NCBI GenBank assembly: GCA_028293325.1
Contig: JAQGPA010000179.1
Coordinates: 1-64,000 of the forward strand
Origin: Pedosphaera sp.
GTDB lineage: Bacteria; Verrucomicrobiota; Verrucomicrobiia; Limisphaerales; Pedosphaeraceae
Length of the DNA stretch: 64,000 bases
Reading direction: 5' to 3'
Position 1 is the first letter of the stretch. Each line of letters starts with the position of its first letter. Of the stretch, positions 56,317 through 64,000 are shown piece by piece. The position numbers and the translations under genes were made by a program. The notes under the pieces were generated by a model that was not told the DNA's origin, ran no database searches, and saw only the letters and a list, made by a program, of their open reading frames with translations.

Positions 56317-58479
56317 TTAACTGTCCAGGATTTGCCGGACTTTGCGCGCCAGCATTCCTACGGTATAAGGCTTGGCGAGAAAGTTAACGCCCTGACTGAG
56401 TCCGCCGTTTGCAACTGTATCCTCCGTATAACCTGAACAAAACAGAACCCGGGTGTGCGGTGATACGCTCTGCATTGCTTCGGCCAAGTCCTTACCGCCC
56501 ATTTCCGGCATTACCACGTCCGTGACCAAAATATCAATTTGCTTGCTGTATTTGGCATACACGAGATTCAGAGCCTGCCGACCGTTGGGGGCGGCTAGCA
56601 CATTGTAACCCAATTCCGTCAGGAACATCATGCCAAGTTCACGCAACATCGGTTCGTCTTCCACCAACAACACGGTCTCGCTCCCACGTGGAATTTCCTG
56701 CGGGTCGTCAGATTTCTTGATGACCTCGGCCGGATCATCGACTCTGGGCAGATAGACTTTGAAAGTGGTGCCCTGCCCTATTTCGCTGTAAACCGCAATA
56801 TGCCCCCGGCTCTGCTTGACGATGCCGTGACAAGTCGCCAGTCCAAGCCCAGTGCCCTTGCCCATTTCCTTGGTGGTGAAAAACGGCTCGAACAGGCGGA
56901 TTAGCACTTCCGGCGGAATTCCCGTTCCGTTGTCGCTGACGGCCAGCATGACATAATCACCGGGAATAACTTCGGCGCGATGACGGGCGTATTCTTCATC
57001 CAAAGTCACATTATCGGTTTCAATGGTAAGTTTTCCACCTTTGGGCATGGCGTCGCGCGCGTTCACGGCAAGATTCAAAATGACTTGCTCAATTTGCCCC
57101 GGGTCAGCTTTCACCCGACCTAAATTTGGATTGGGAATTGTCACCAATCTTACGTCTTCACCCAGCAACCGTCGTAACATTTTATCCATTTCCGCGATGC
57201 TGGTATTAAGGCTGAGCACGCGCGGTTCAAGCATTTGTTTGCGTCCGAAAGCGAGAAGTTGACGGGTCAGGGCGGCGGCGCGAATGGCCGCCTGTTTAAT
57301 GCCGGTGCCGCTGGAATAAAGGGGATCCTCAGGACGGATGCGCATCAGCATCATGTCTGAATAGCCAAGGATGGCGGTGAGAATGTTGTTAAAATCATGG
57401 GCCACACCGGCAGCAAGCTGGCCAATGGCCTGCACTTTTTGGGCCTGGAGGAATTGTTGTTCAAGCCCTCTGCGTTCCGTGACGTCGCGCGAGTTGAAGA
57501 CGATGGCGGCGACGGTCGGATCATTAACCAGATTATTGCCCACGCCTTCGAGGATGCGCCAGGAACCGTTCTTGTGCCGGAACCGAAAACTAAACTGCGG
57601 TGTATTGCCCTGTTTTTGCAACGCGTCACCGAAAATTTGCGTCACATGCGGCAAATCTTCCGGATGGACAAACTCGAAAACATTTCGGCCGGTGTATTCC
57701 TCCGGTTTATAGCCGAGAATTTGCTCAACGGAGGAGCTTTCATAGAGAATGGTGCCGTCAGGCCGAAGAATTGTTATCAGATCCAGGGAGCTTTCGGTGA
57801 GTCGACGAAAATAAACTTCGCTATGTTGCAAAGCCTGACCGATAAACTGACGCTCAATGACACGGCCAAGCTGAGTTCCCAATTGCGTCATGATTTGCAA
57901 CAGATCGGCATCCGGTTCCTGCGAATCGCGGGAAAAGAATTCGACCACGCCCACGACTTTAGAACCGATCAAAAGCGGAAAGCCAAACCCCGATTTCAGT
58001 CCAAAGGCTCGAGCCACGTCCGCCTGCGGAAAACTTTGATCTGCGCAAATATCCGCAACCCAGATGGGTTTGCCGGCGCGCAAGACTTGCCCCGGAATCC
58101 CCACACCGGCAGTAAAGCGAGTGCGCTCGGTGAGAATTCGAAATTCCTTGAATCGCCGGCCATGCTCCAGATGTCGGATAGGCAAACACACCAATTCGTC
58201 CGCAGCTTTTTGTTCACGAAGATAAGCCTGCCCGACCGGCCAGCCGGTAAAGGCACATATTTTGTCCACCGCGATTTGCATCGCCTCTTCGATGCTCACC
58301 GCCTCATTGGCGGCAACAGTGATAGCTTGGAGCAGTTCCAGGCCACGCTTTTGATTGCGCAATTCCAGCAGGAACTGTTCAGCAATGGCTTCCGCCTCCA
58401 GCCGTATCCGGCGTTCGGTTTCGACCGCCGCTTTCAGCCGCTCGCATTCCTGCTCCAAGATGCTACTTTGTCCAGTCAT
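56317..58479 (-). CDS. hybrid sensor histidine kinase (GAF-PAS-HisKA-HATPase-REC)
   Basis: A 720-residue cytoplasmic protein. A coiled coil (about 5-45) is followed by a GAF domain (50-210, GWPVGQAYL, IPGQVLRAGKPIWVADI) and a PAS domain (222-345, SLDLITILRPDGTILYES). HisKA has the phospho-His in GVAHDFNNILTAI (about 365), and HATPase contains NLAVNARDAM, VSDNGTGIPPE and GTGLGLATCHG. The C-terminal receiver (about 595-715) has the phospho-Asp in ILVTDVVMPEMGG. There is no membrane segment, so it senses a cytoplasmic signal. It has no adjacent output gene but lies 370 bp from the acetate-permease-like gene on the same strand. Confidence 0.93.
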   Translation of the reverse strand: MTGQSSILEQECERLKAAVETERRIRLEAEAIAEQFLLELRNQKRGLELLQAITVAANEAVSIEEAMQIAVDKICAFTGWPVGQAYLREQKAADELVCLPIRHLEHGRRFKEFRILTERTRFTAGVGIPGQVLRAGKPIWVADICADQSFPQADVARAFGLKSGFGFPLLIGSKVVGVVEFFSRDSQEPDADLLQIMTQLGTQLGRVIERQFIGQALQHSEVYFRRLTESSLDLITILRPDGTILYESSSVEQILGYKPEEYTGRNVFEFVHPEDLPHVTQIFGDALQKQGNTPQFSFRFRHKNGSWRILEGVGNNLVNDPTVAAIVFNSRDVTERRGLEQQFLQAQKVQAIGQLAAGVAHDFNNILTAILGYSDMMLMRIRPEDPLYSSGTGIKQAAIRAAALTRQLLAFGRKQMLEPRVLSLNTSIAEMDKMLRRLLGEDVRLVTIPNPNLGRVKADPGQIEQVILNLAVNARDAMPKGGKLTIETDNVTLDEEYARHRAEVIPGDYVMLAVSDNGTGIPPEVLIRLFEPFFTTKEMGKGTGLGLATCHGIVKQSRGHIAVYSEIGQGTTFKVYLPRVDDPAEVIKKSDDPQEIPRGSETVLLVEDEPMLRELGMMFLTELGYNVLAAPNGRQALNLVYAKYSKQIDILVTDVVMPEMGGKDLAEAMQSVSPHTRVLFCSGYTEDTVANGGLSQGVNFLAKPYTVGMLARKVRQILDS

Positions 58480-58846
58480 TGTTCAGCCTATGTTTCAACG
58501 GGCCAAAGACACCACTTTTCGTGCCAGAATTTGACTGCTCCAAACAACGAAGCCAACCATGCATGTCCTACAGGCATCGGGAGTTCCATAGGGGGCTTCA
58601 GGCCAAAAATACGAGGATTTAGTGCGGGAATAGCCAGTTAGTTCGCCCTTGTTCAAAGTGAGCTGAAGCATCCCTGTTGGGGACTGCCCCAAAAATTGCT
58701 GTAAGTGTCCAATCTAACCTCATTTACGGGCACCAATATTGGACTTGGACACCAAAAACTCCATCCTAGGTGTCATTGGGAGTCAGCGAACTTGGATGGC
58801 TGTTACCGCCGGATTTCGATGCTGAGTTGTGCCTGCGCTCTGGAGC
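58480..58846. other. intergenic region, no gene seen
   Basis: It lies between the permease-type gene and the kinase gene. It contains a CCAATATTGG palindrome near 58733-58742 and inverted GTGTCCAA/TTGGACAC arms around it (58706-58752). No tRNA, terminator or coding frame is convincing. Confidence 0.5.
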
Positions 58847-60685
58847 TCAGTGAGCCAGATGCTCCTGAATATATTCCTGTTTCAATCCGAGCTCTTCCGG
58901 GGCATGCAACACGAGCATTTTCATGCGAATGTCGGGCGGGATTTCCTGTTTCGTCAGCTTGGAAACAATGACCATGAGTGTGATGGCGAGCGGGACGGAC
59001 CAGATGGCGGGTTGTTCGCTAAGGATTCGCCACAGGGGATGGGCGGCCCAAAAAGTTTCGAGTGAATTGGCCTTTAGGGTTGCGAGCCAGCCGGGCATGG
59101 TGTCCGCGGTGTATTTGCCCGACATGGTCACGACGAAGGTGGTATAACTCGTCAGGGAAATACCGACGAGAGCCAGCAACCCGCCAGTCAACATCCCGGT
59201 CGCTGCGCCACGCATGGTCATGCGCCGCCACCAGACACTCATGAACAGCAAGGGGAAATAACTGGAGGCCGCGATGGCAAATGCCTGCCCCACCATGAAG
59301 TTAATTTCAAAGTTCTCCACTAAAGTGCCCAGCAGAACCGCCACAGTGCCAATGATCACGGCGGCTATTTTGAACGCACGCAGGCGTTGTTCAGACGTGG
59401 ATTTGGGGCGCAGGATGCGGCCATACACGTCGTGCGCCAAGGCGCCGGTCATGCTAACGAGCAACCCGCTAAAAGTACTCATAAAAGCCGCGAAAGCGCC
59501 GGCGCAAGCCACCCCGCTCAGAATCGAACCGAGCACGCCGTAGCGTTCACGGAGGATGGCGGGTAATTTCAGCACGATGCCATCTGTGCCCTTCACCCCG
59601 CTGACCCCATTATAAAGTTCAGGCATGATATTCCGGCCAACCACGCCGAACATAGGTGGGAAGAGATAAAACACGCCGATTAGAACCATCACCCACATGG
59701 TGGTGCGTTTCGCCGCGGTGCCATTGGGATTGGTATAGAAACGCACGAGAATATGCGGCAAGCCCGCTGTGCCGCACACCAAGGCAATAATGAGCGAGTA
59801 GGTGTACAACAGCGAGTAAGGTCGGCTTTCCACAACTGATAGTTTTGCCGCTTTGGCTGCTTTGGTAGTCAGCGGGCCAAAGGGATTGAGCCAGGATTCA
59901 TCATTGGGCGCCTTGGCAGGAAGCGTCCTTCGGATTGCACCCGATTCATTGGCAGAGCTAAATGGCACCGGAGCATTGGTCGCCGCGCCAGACGCCTGAT
60001 AGAGCGCAGATGGGGGCGTCGATTTGTCATTCCGAGCCAAATGCGCTCCATAGTTGCCATAGACCGCCATCAGCACAAAGATCGGCACGGAGATGGCAAA
60101 CATCTTGACCCAATATTGAACGGCCTGCACCAGCGTGATGCCTTTCATGCCGCCCAAGGCCACGTTCAATGTGATTACCGCACCCACCAGCGCCACCCCC
60201 ACCCAATAAGGCAAGTCCGGAAAAATATAATGCAACGTGGTGCCGGCCCCTTTCATCTGCGGCATCGTGTAGAAAAATCCGATGAACAAAACAAACACGA
60301 CGGCGATTTTGCGAAATAGCGGCGAATCAAACCGGCCTTCGGCAAAATCAGGAATCGTATAAGCCCCAAACCGCCGCAATGGCCCGGCGATGAACAGCAA
60401 CAGGAATAAATAGCCGCACGCATAACAAACTGGATACCACAACGCGTCGTAACCGGATGACATCACCATGCCAGCGATGCCCATGAAAGAAGCGGCGCTT
60501 AGATATTCTCCTGAGATCGCGGATGCGTTCCAACCGACCGATACGGACCGGCCGGCCACAAAGAAGTCACTGGCGGTTTTTGACCTGCGGGCTGACCAGA
60601 ACCCCATGGCGATGGTCACCAGAACGGTAACCATCGAAAAGGTGAGAATCCAGGGATCGACAGTTATGGCAAGGAACGGAGTCAT
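58847..60685 (-). CDS. cation/acetate symporter-like sodium:solute symporter (ActP type)
   Basis: 612 residues with about thirteen membrane segments. Family motifs: RSKTASDFFVAGRSVSVGWNASAISGEYLSAASFMGIAGM near the N-terminus, QYWVKMFAISVPIF, GLPHILVRFYTNPNGTAAKRTTMW and FAAFMSTFSGLLVSMTGALAHDVY in the middle. This layout with an IxxxRxPxxD-like gate is that of the SSS family acetate permease ActP/DhlC group. A Pro/Ser-rich soluble insertion of about 60 residues lies near 215-270. It overlaps the DUF485-like gene by 4 bp. It probably imports acetate or a similar monocarboxylate with Na+ or H+. Confidence 0.88.
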   Translation of the reverse strand: MTPFLAITVDPWILTFSMVTVLVTIAMGFWSARRSKTASDFFVAGRSVSVGWNASAISGEYLSAASFMGIAGMVMSSGYDALWYPVCYACGYLFLLLFIAGPLRRFGAYTIPDFAEGRFDSPLFRKIAVVFVLFIGFFYTMPQMKGAGTTLHYIFPDLPYWVGVALVGAVITLNVALGGMKGITLVQAVQYWVKMFAISVPIFVLMAVYGNYGAHLARNDKSTPPSALYQASGAATNAPVPFSSANESGAIRRTLPAKAPNDESWLNPFGPLTTKAAKAAKLSVVESRPYSLLYTYSLIIALVCGTAGLPHILVRFYTNPNGTAAKRTTMWVMVLIGVFYLFPPMFGVVGRNIMPELYNGVSGVKGTDGIVLKLPAILRERYGVLGSILSGVACAGAFAAFMSTFSGLLVSMTGALAHDVYGRILRPKSTSEQRLRAFKIAAVIIGTVAVLLGTLVENFEINFMVGQAFAIAASSYFPLLFMSVWWRRMTMRGAATGMLTGGLLALVGISLTSYTTFVVTMSGKYTADTMPGWLATLKANSLETFWAAHPLWRILSEQPAIWSVPLAITLMVIVSKLTKQEIPPDIRMKMLVLHAPEELGLKQEYIQEHLAH

Positions 60686-61020
60686 GGGTGAGTTGCCGGC
60701 GGGCCAGTCTGTTTTTGTTCAGCCACCATGACTTCCCTCACCTCGGCGTCTTCGAGGGCGATCGATCGTTTGATGAAAATCCAGGCGATAATCCATACGA
60801 GCGGGAAGAAGAGCACGCCGAGAATCAACCAGGTCAGGGGAAAACCAAACACACGCATAGCCATGGCTTCGGGAAAGAAATAATTTGCCAGGGGCAGGAG
60901 AAAAAGAGCCGCAAAAAAGACTGCTGCGCAGGCAACGGAAAGTTTGAGTTGGCGACGCATCAGCGCGTGCAAGAACTCCTCGCTATGGATCTCAATTTTG
61001 CCTGATTCGGGAGTATTCAC
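60682..61020 (-). CDS. DUF485-like small membrane protein (YjcH-type partner of ActP)
   Basis: 112 residues: a short charged N-terminus (HSEEFLHALMRRQLKLSV), two hydrophobic segments (about 30-50 and 62-88, with PLTWLILGVLFFPLVWIIAWIFI) and a charged tail. This resembles the yjcH/DUF485 gene that precedes actP in many bacteria. It overlaps the symporter start by 4 bp, so it is translationally coupled and is probably its accessory subunit. Confidence 0.75.
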   Translation of the reverse strand: MNTPESGKIEIHSEEFLHALMRRQLKLSVACAAVFFAALFLLPLANYFFPEAMAMRVFGFPLTWLILGVLFFPLVWIIAWIFIKRSIALEDAEVREVMVAEQKQTGPPATHP

Positions 61021-61205
61021 GGAGTCGGTTTAGCAGAGAGCCACCCTGGTTGGCAATGGTGGTCTGGTTGCGTCAGGCTGGTATTCCTACGGCTAATGCT
61101 TTAGCTTAAAAATCGGTCGCCAGCTAATTTCGACCGGACGGCTCCCGGGTAGGATAAAGTTTCCCAGTTGACGCCTGCGCAAAACGGCAATTACATTGGC
61201 AAACC

Positions 61206-61967
61206 ATGGCAGAACATGAAGAATCTTCGTCCGCGACACGCCAGCATCATGAACAAATGCTGAAACTGGTTGCCAAGGGATTCTACAATGAACTCATCAA
61301 TTATGGGGTCAATGAGGCGGACGTCCTGGCGGTGGCGGGGCATCTACTGGACAACGTCATGCAAAAGAGCAGTTCCACCAACAAGGAGACTGAGTATTAC
61401 AATCGGCTCTTTGCCATCAAAGACGTGAAAGACGAGTGGGCGGCAGCAAAGCGACTGACACTGCAAGAGGTGAGCATCGCGCCGTTGAGTCCGAGCCTGG
61501 TTCCACAAATCGTGAACTGGCTGCGAGAGCCTGCAACCCGGGAAAGTTTTTATCCCAGATTCCCGGACTCAAAAGAGGACCTGGCCAATTATTTTCAGGC
61601 GCCCACGCGCGAGTATTTTTCGATTTTCCAGCAACAAAAACTGGCCGGCATTATCGGAGCGGAAAATATTCACCTTGAATCCGCACGACTGGAGATGCGG
61701 AAGCTGGTGGGGGACCCGGAATTGCATGGCAAGGGGATTGGCAAACGGGCGACATTTCTATTTCTTTATCACTCGTTTGTGATCCGTAAATCCCGGAAGG
61801 TTTTTCTGCATTCGCTGGACATCAATATTCGAAACATCAACCTGAACGGCAAATTTGGGTTTGAGTTGGAAGGGGTGTTTCTGGAGGAAGCCATGATACA
61901 GGGCAAATGGCGGGATGTTGTCCGGATGGCCCTGGCCGGTCCGGTGTGGCTGGAATTGTTTTCTTAA
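61206..61967 (+). CDS. GNAT family N-acetyltransferase with helical N-terminal domain
   Basis: 253 residues. The N-terminal 75 residues are helical (HHEQMLKLVAKGFYNELINYGVNEADVLAVAGHLLDNV). From about residue 88 (ISIAPLSPSLVPQIVNWLREP) the GNAT fold follows, with MRKLVGDPELHGKGIGKRATFLF as the acetyl-CoA loop (Q/R-x-x-G-x-G/A) and NIRNINLNGKFGFELEGV near the end. This is like ribosomal or amino-sugar acetyltransferases, and the substrate is not known. It stands alone on the plus strand between two minus-strand units. Confidence 0.8.
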   Translation: MAEHEESSSATRQHHEQMLKLVAKGFYNELINYGVNEADVLAVAGHLLDNVMQKSSSTNKETEYYNRLFAIKDVKDEWAAAKRLTLQEVSIAPLSPSLVPQIVNWLREPATRESFYPRFPDSKEDLANYFQAPTREYFSIFQQQKLAGIIGAENIHLESARLEMRKLVGDPELHGKGIGKRATFLFLYHSFVIRKSRKVFLHSLDINIRNINLNGKFGFELEGVFLEEAMIQGKWRDVVRMALAGPVWLELFS

Positions 61968-61987
61968 GTTGCAGAGAGAGATCTTTT

Positions 61988-62404
61988 CTATTCAGTCTCC
62001 GCCAAGGTCATCAAGCGATGAAACTGGGTTTCCGTCAACGGCGTCACTGACAATCGCGAGTGGCGCACCAGCAACATTTCCTTGAGCACCTTGTCCGACT
62101 TCATTGTCTCCAGCGCAACTGGCCGCACCAGCGCCTTCACCGGGATCAAATCCACCGCCGACCAATCACCCTCGGTCGCCGTCGCGTCTGCGTAAGCCTC
62201 TTTGTTCACCCGCGCCAGCCCCACAGCCTGCTTCTCGCTGACGCTGTGATAGAACAACACCAGGTCGCCCTGCTTCATCGCGCGAAGATTGTTCCGCGCT
62301 TGATAATTCCTCACTCCCGTCCAGGCAGCGCGCCCCTCCTTGACAAACCCAGCCCAAGAATAAGCTTCCGGTTCCGATTTCACCAGCCAATAGTTTTTAG
62401 CCAT
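61988..62404 (-). CDS. EVE domain protein
   Basis: 138 residues from ATG 62404, which begins with the EVE-family start MAKNYWLVKSEPEAYSWAGF. GVRNYQARNNLRAMKQGDLVLFYHS and SRLSVTPLTETQFHRLM are also diagnostic. The open frame upstream has no homology and overlaps the yggS promoter. EVE domains bind modified bases in DNA or RNA (for example 5-methyl/hydroxymethyl-cytosine). Here the short stand-alone form resembles the THYN1-like housekeeping type. It is divergent from yggS. Confidence 0.9.
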   Translation of the reverse strand: MAKNYWLVKSEPEAYSWAGFVKEGRAAWTGVRNYQARNNLRAMKQGDLVLFYHSVSEKQAVGLARVNKEAYADATATEGDWSAVDLIPVKALVRPVALETMKSDKVLKEMLLVRHSRLSVTPLTETQFHRLMTLAETE

Positions 62405-62513
62405 AACGAAATTTCTGTTCCCAGCAAACCAAATCAATTCCGCTGGCGCGAGCAAGAAATCAAAAACAAAATTTCCTGTTTCATCCCAGTTGAACCTGTG
62501 GCTTAATTTCCCC

Positions 62514-63230
62514 ATGGATTTAGCGGCAAATTTGGAACGACTCCAACAACGAATTAACGCGGCGTGTGAACGCGCCGGGCGGAACCCGGAATCCGTGGTC
62601 CTGCAGGCGGTCAGCAAGGGGCAACCGTCGGAGATGGTCCGTGCTGCCGCAGAACTTGGACTGACTTTGTTTGGCGAAAACAAGGTGCAGGAGGCAAAAA
62701 TAAAAATCGGACAATGTCCGGGCAACCTGCATTGGCACATGATTGGACACTTGCAGTCCAACAAATGCCGGGATGCCGTGCAGTTGTTTGGCATGATCCA
62801 GAGCGTGGACAGCCTCAGCCTGGCGGAGGAAATTGACAAATGGGCGGACAAGCGGGCCAAAACAATGCCGATCTTGCTCGAAGTGAATGTGGCCGGTGAG
62901 TCCAGCAAGTTCGGTTACCCACCGGCCAAGTTGCTGGCGGAATTGGAACGGATTAACGCGCTGAGAAGAATTGAGGTTCATGGGCTCATGACGGTGGCAC
63001 CCTGGTCAGCAGAATCAGAGAAGGTGCGGCCGGTCTTCCGACAATTGCGCGAGTTGAAAGAGCAATGCGAACAAATCCTGGGCGCCCCCCTGCCCCACCT
63101 GAGCATGGGAATGAGCGGTGATTTTGAAGTCGCAGTTGAAGAAGGTTCCACGCTGATCCGGGTGGGAACAGCCCTCTTCGGACCCCGCAACCGGGCCAAA
63201 AGAGAGTCGTCTGAACCCACCGACATCTGA
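62514..63230 (+). CDS. YggS family pyridoxal-phosphate homeostasis protein
   Basis: 238 residues from ATG 62514. The PLP-binding Lys lies in VVLQAVSKGQPSEMV, followed by LFGENKVQEAKIKI, HWHMIGHLQSNKC, LEVNVAGESSKFG and the C-terminal LSMGMSGDFEVAVEEGSTLIRVGTALFG. The family is a PLP-carrying barrel without known catalytic activity that balances B6 vitamers and amino acids in the cytoplasm. It is followed 61 bp later by a small hypothetical gene. Confidence 0.95.
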   Translation: MDLAANLERLQQRINAACERAGRNPESVVLQAVSKGQPSEMVRAAAELGLTLFGENKVQEAKIKIGQCPGNLHWHMIGHLQSNKCRDAVQLFGMIQSVDSLSLAEEIDKWADKRAKTMPILLEVNVAGESSKFGYPPAKLLAELERINALRRIEVHGLMTVAPWSAESEKVRPVFRQLRELKEQCEQILGAPLPHLSMGMSGDFEVAVEEGSTLIRVGTALFGPRNRAKRESSEPTDI

Positions 63231-63291
63231 CGGGCAGAACACCCACCTTTTTTCAGTTTAATTTTTCACCATTCGCCCGTAAGCTAGATGC

Positions 63292-63594
63292 GTGACTGTC
63301 GAAACTTTTAAGCAAGAGATGGAAGAGGCGATCAAGGCCTATGACATGTTCATCGTTTGCATTGATAAAACTCCGGACAAGTTCGAAGAGTCATTGGTTT
63401 CCCTCATGCAAAAAGCAATAAAAGCTTACGAGACGCGCGGCCCCAATCTCCGGCATGGCATTGCACTGGACCGGCAGGTGACAATTATCTTAAGTCAGAC
63501 TGAGGAGGAACGTCCGCTCTGTGGCATTTATTTCAATCTGCACTCTCCTTATCAGAAGCAGTCCGCCGTCAAAGCAACCAGCGCCACGAAGTAA
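63292..63594 (+). CDS. hypothetical protein, 100 aa
   Basis: The GTG start at 63292 opens a helical N-terminus (VETFKQEMEEAIKAYDMFIVCIDKTPDKFEESLVSLM) followed by a beta-like segment (QVTIILSQTEEERPLCGIYFNL). There is no signal peptide or membrane segment. I do not recognise the family. It could share a transcript with yggS, and is convergent with the lipoprotein gene. Confidence 0.55.
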   Translation: MTVETFKQEMEEAIKAYDMFIVCIDKTPDKFEESLVSLMQKAIKAYETRGPNLRHGIALDRQVTIILSQTEEERPLCGIYFNLHSPYQKQSAVKATSATK

Positions 63595-63616
63595 CCGCTA
63601 TTAAACTGGCGCGAGC

Positions 63617-64000
63617 CTAATCACCCCGGAGATCATCCCCGGCTTGAACTTCGCCGTTGGTAATATCGGCAACGGTGTTGTCGTCCTGTCGAGGACCGGT
63701 GACTTTCACTTCACCAACTTTCAATCCCCGCCGATAAACATTCAGACGTTGATCCGCGCCGGGCATGATTCCCAGAGGAAAGTTGAGGATGGCAAACCGG
63801 GCGTTGTTGTTCACCTGGACCACCTTCCCAACAAAGCTGGTTTCCGGCGTGATGATAAGCTTTGAGTTGGGGTTGGCGGAGCCGATTGGCGCCGTCGCCT
63901 CGGTTAGGGAGCCAAATTGAGCCGGGGTTTGCTTACTCCGCGATCGAGCACACCCAACCAGGACAATCCCGCTCAATACCAGACACACAACAAATCTCAT
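63617..64000 (-). CDS. predicted lipoprotein, 127 aa
   Basis: The start codon is the last triplet of the window, so any upstream regulatory region is not visible. The N-terminus MRFVVCLVLSGIVLVGCARS is a type II signal peptide with lipobox LVGC. The mature domain VGKVVQVNNNARFAILNFPLGIMPGADQRLNVYRRGLKVGEVKVTG contains a KOW/SH3-like pattern and ends ITNGEVQAGDDLRGD, which resembles conserved outer-membrane-associated lipoproteins of this phylum. Function is unknown. Confidence 0.75.
   Translation of the reverse strand: MRFVVCLVLSGIVLVGCARSRSKQTPAQFGSLTEATAPIGSANPNSKLIITPETSFVGKVVQVNNNARFAILNFPLGIMPGADQRLNVYRRGLKVGEVKVTGPRQDDNTVADITNGEVQAGDDLRGD

Overview
The window looks like chromosomal DNA of a Verrucomicrobiota bacterium close to Pedosphaera/Limisphaerales. 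This is an inference from gene content. The signs are long ECF-like sigma factors with a hydrophobic segment and coiled-coil tail, DUF5069 proteins, LWTN-type beta-propeller secreted proteins, many GTG/TTG starts, weak Shine-Dalgarno sequences, and intergenic palindromic repeats of a kind often mis-called as ORFs in this phylum. No rRNA, CRISPR array, transposase or integrase was seen. Two tRNA genes (Leu-TAA, Ser-GGA) are present.

Layout. 1-3.4 kb (minus): start of a LarA-like gene, an SDR oxidoreductase, xseA and a YmdB-type phosphodiesterase. 3.4-9.5 kb (plus): an RlmD/TrmA-type RNA methyltransferase, then a DUF2723-TPR membrane protein, a GT4 glycosyltransferase and a WecA/MraY-type transferase that form a surface-glycan cluster. 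9.5-13.4 kb: a ClC channel, small proteins and a YncE-like propeller with a clear terminator. 13.5-24.5 kb is an accessory, repeat-rich zone. It holds an intact DUF4236/97-aa gene pair and two decayed pieces of the same locus, a low-GC two-gene cassette (HsdR-N-like nuclease plus voltage-gated K+ channel), two divergent sigma factors with membrane-anchored C-terminal extensions, a large secreted propeller, and at least four families of interspersed repeats.

24.5-33.4 kb: metG, small hypotheticals, a GAF histidine kinase, a TerB-like protein, the tRNAs, two secreted proteins, a PQQ-like propeller and a PsiE-like protein. 33.4-36.7 kb: a GH1-RmlD fusion divergent from a phytanoyl-CoA-dioxygenase-like gene, with a palindromic operator between them. 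37-43.4 kb: glcD and glcF-like glycolate oxidase genes, separated by an oppositely oriented pirin/DUF5069/DoxX operon and a PAS sigma-54 activator. The divergent intergenic region carries a sigma-54 promoter match and a palindrome.

44-49.7 kb (minus): a MOT1-type transporter with a ModE-like regulator and ModE-box-like palindrome, and a gcvT-gcvH-glutaredoxin-lipA run that links glycine cleavage to lipoylation. 50-64 kb: an M50 protease, an orphan ParA, HPF, an amidohydrolase-bioF-bioA operon, a hybrid histidine kinase, an acetate-permease-type symporter with its DUF485-like partner, acetyltransferase, EVE and YggS genes, and a lipoprotein.

The strongest candidate for something undescribed is the nuclease plus K+ channel pair. 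It sits between two sequence blocks that lie directly next to each other elsewhere in this same window, which marks it as an insertion. A role in defence is inference only.
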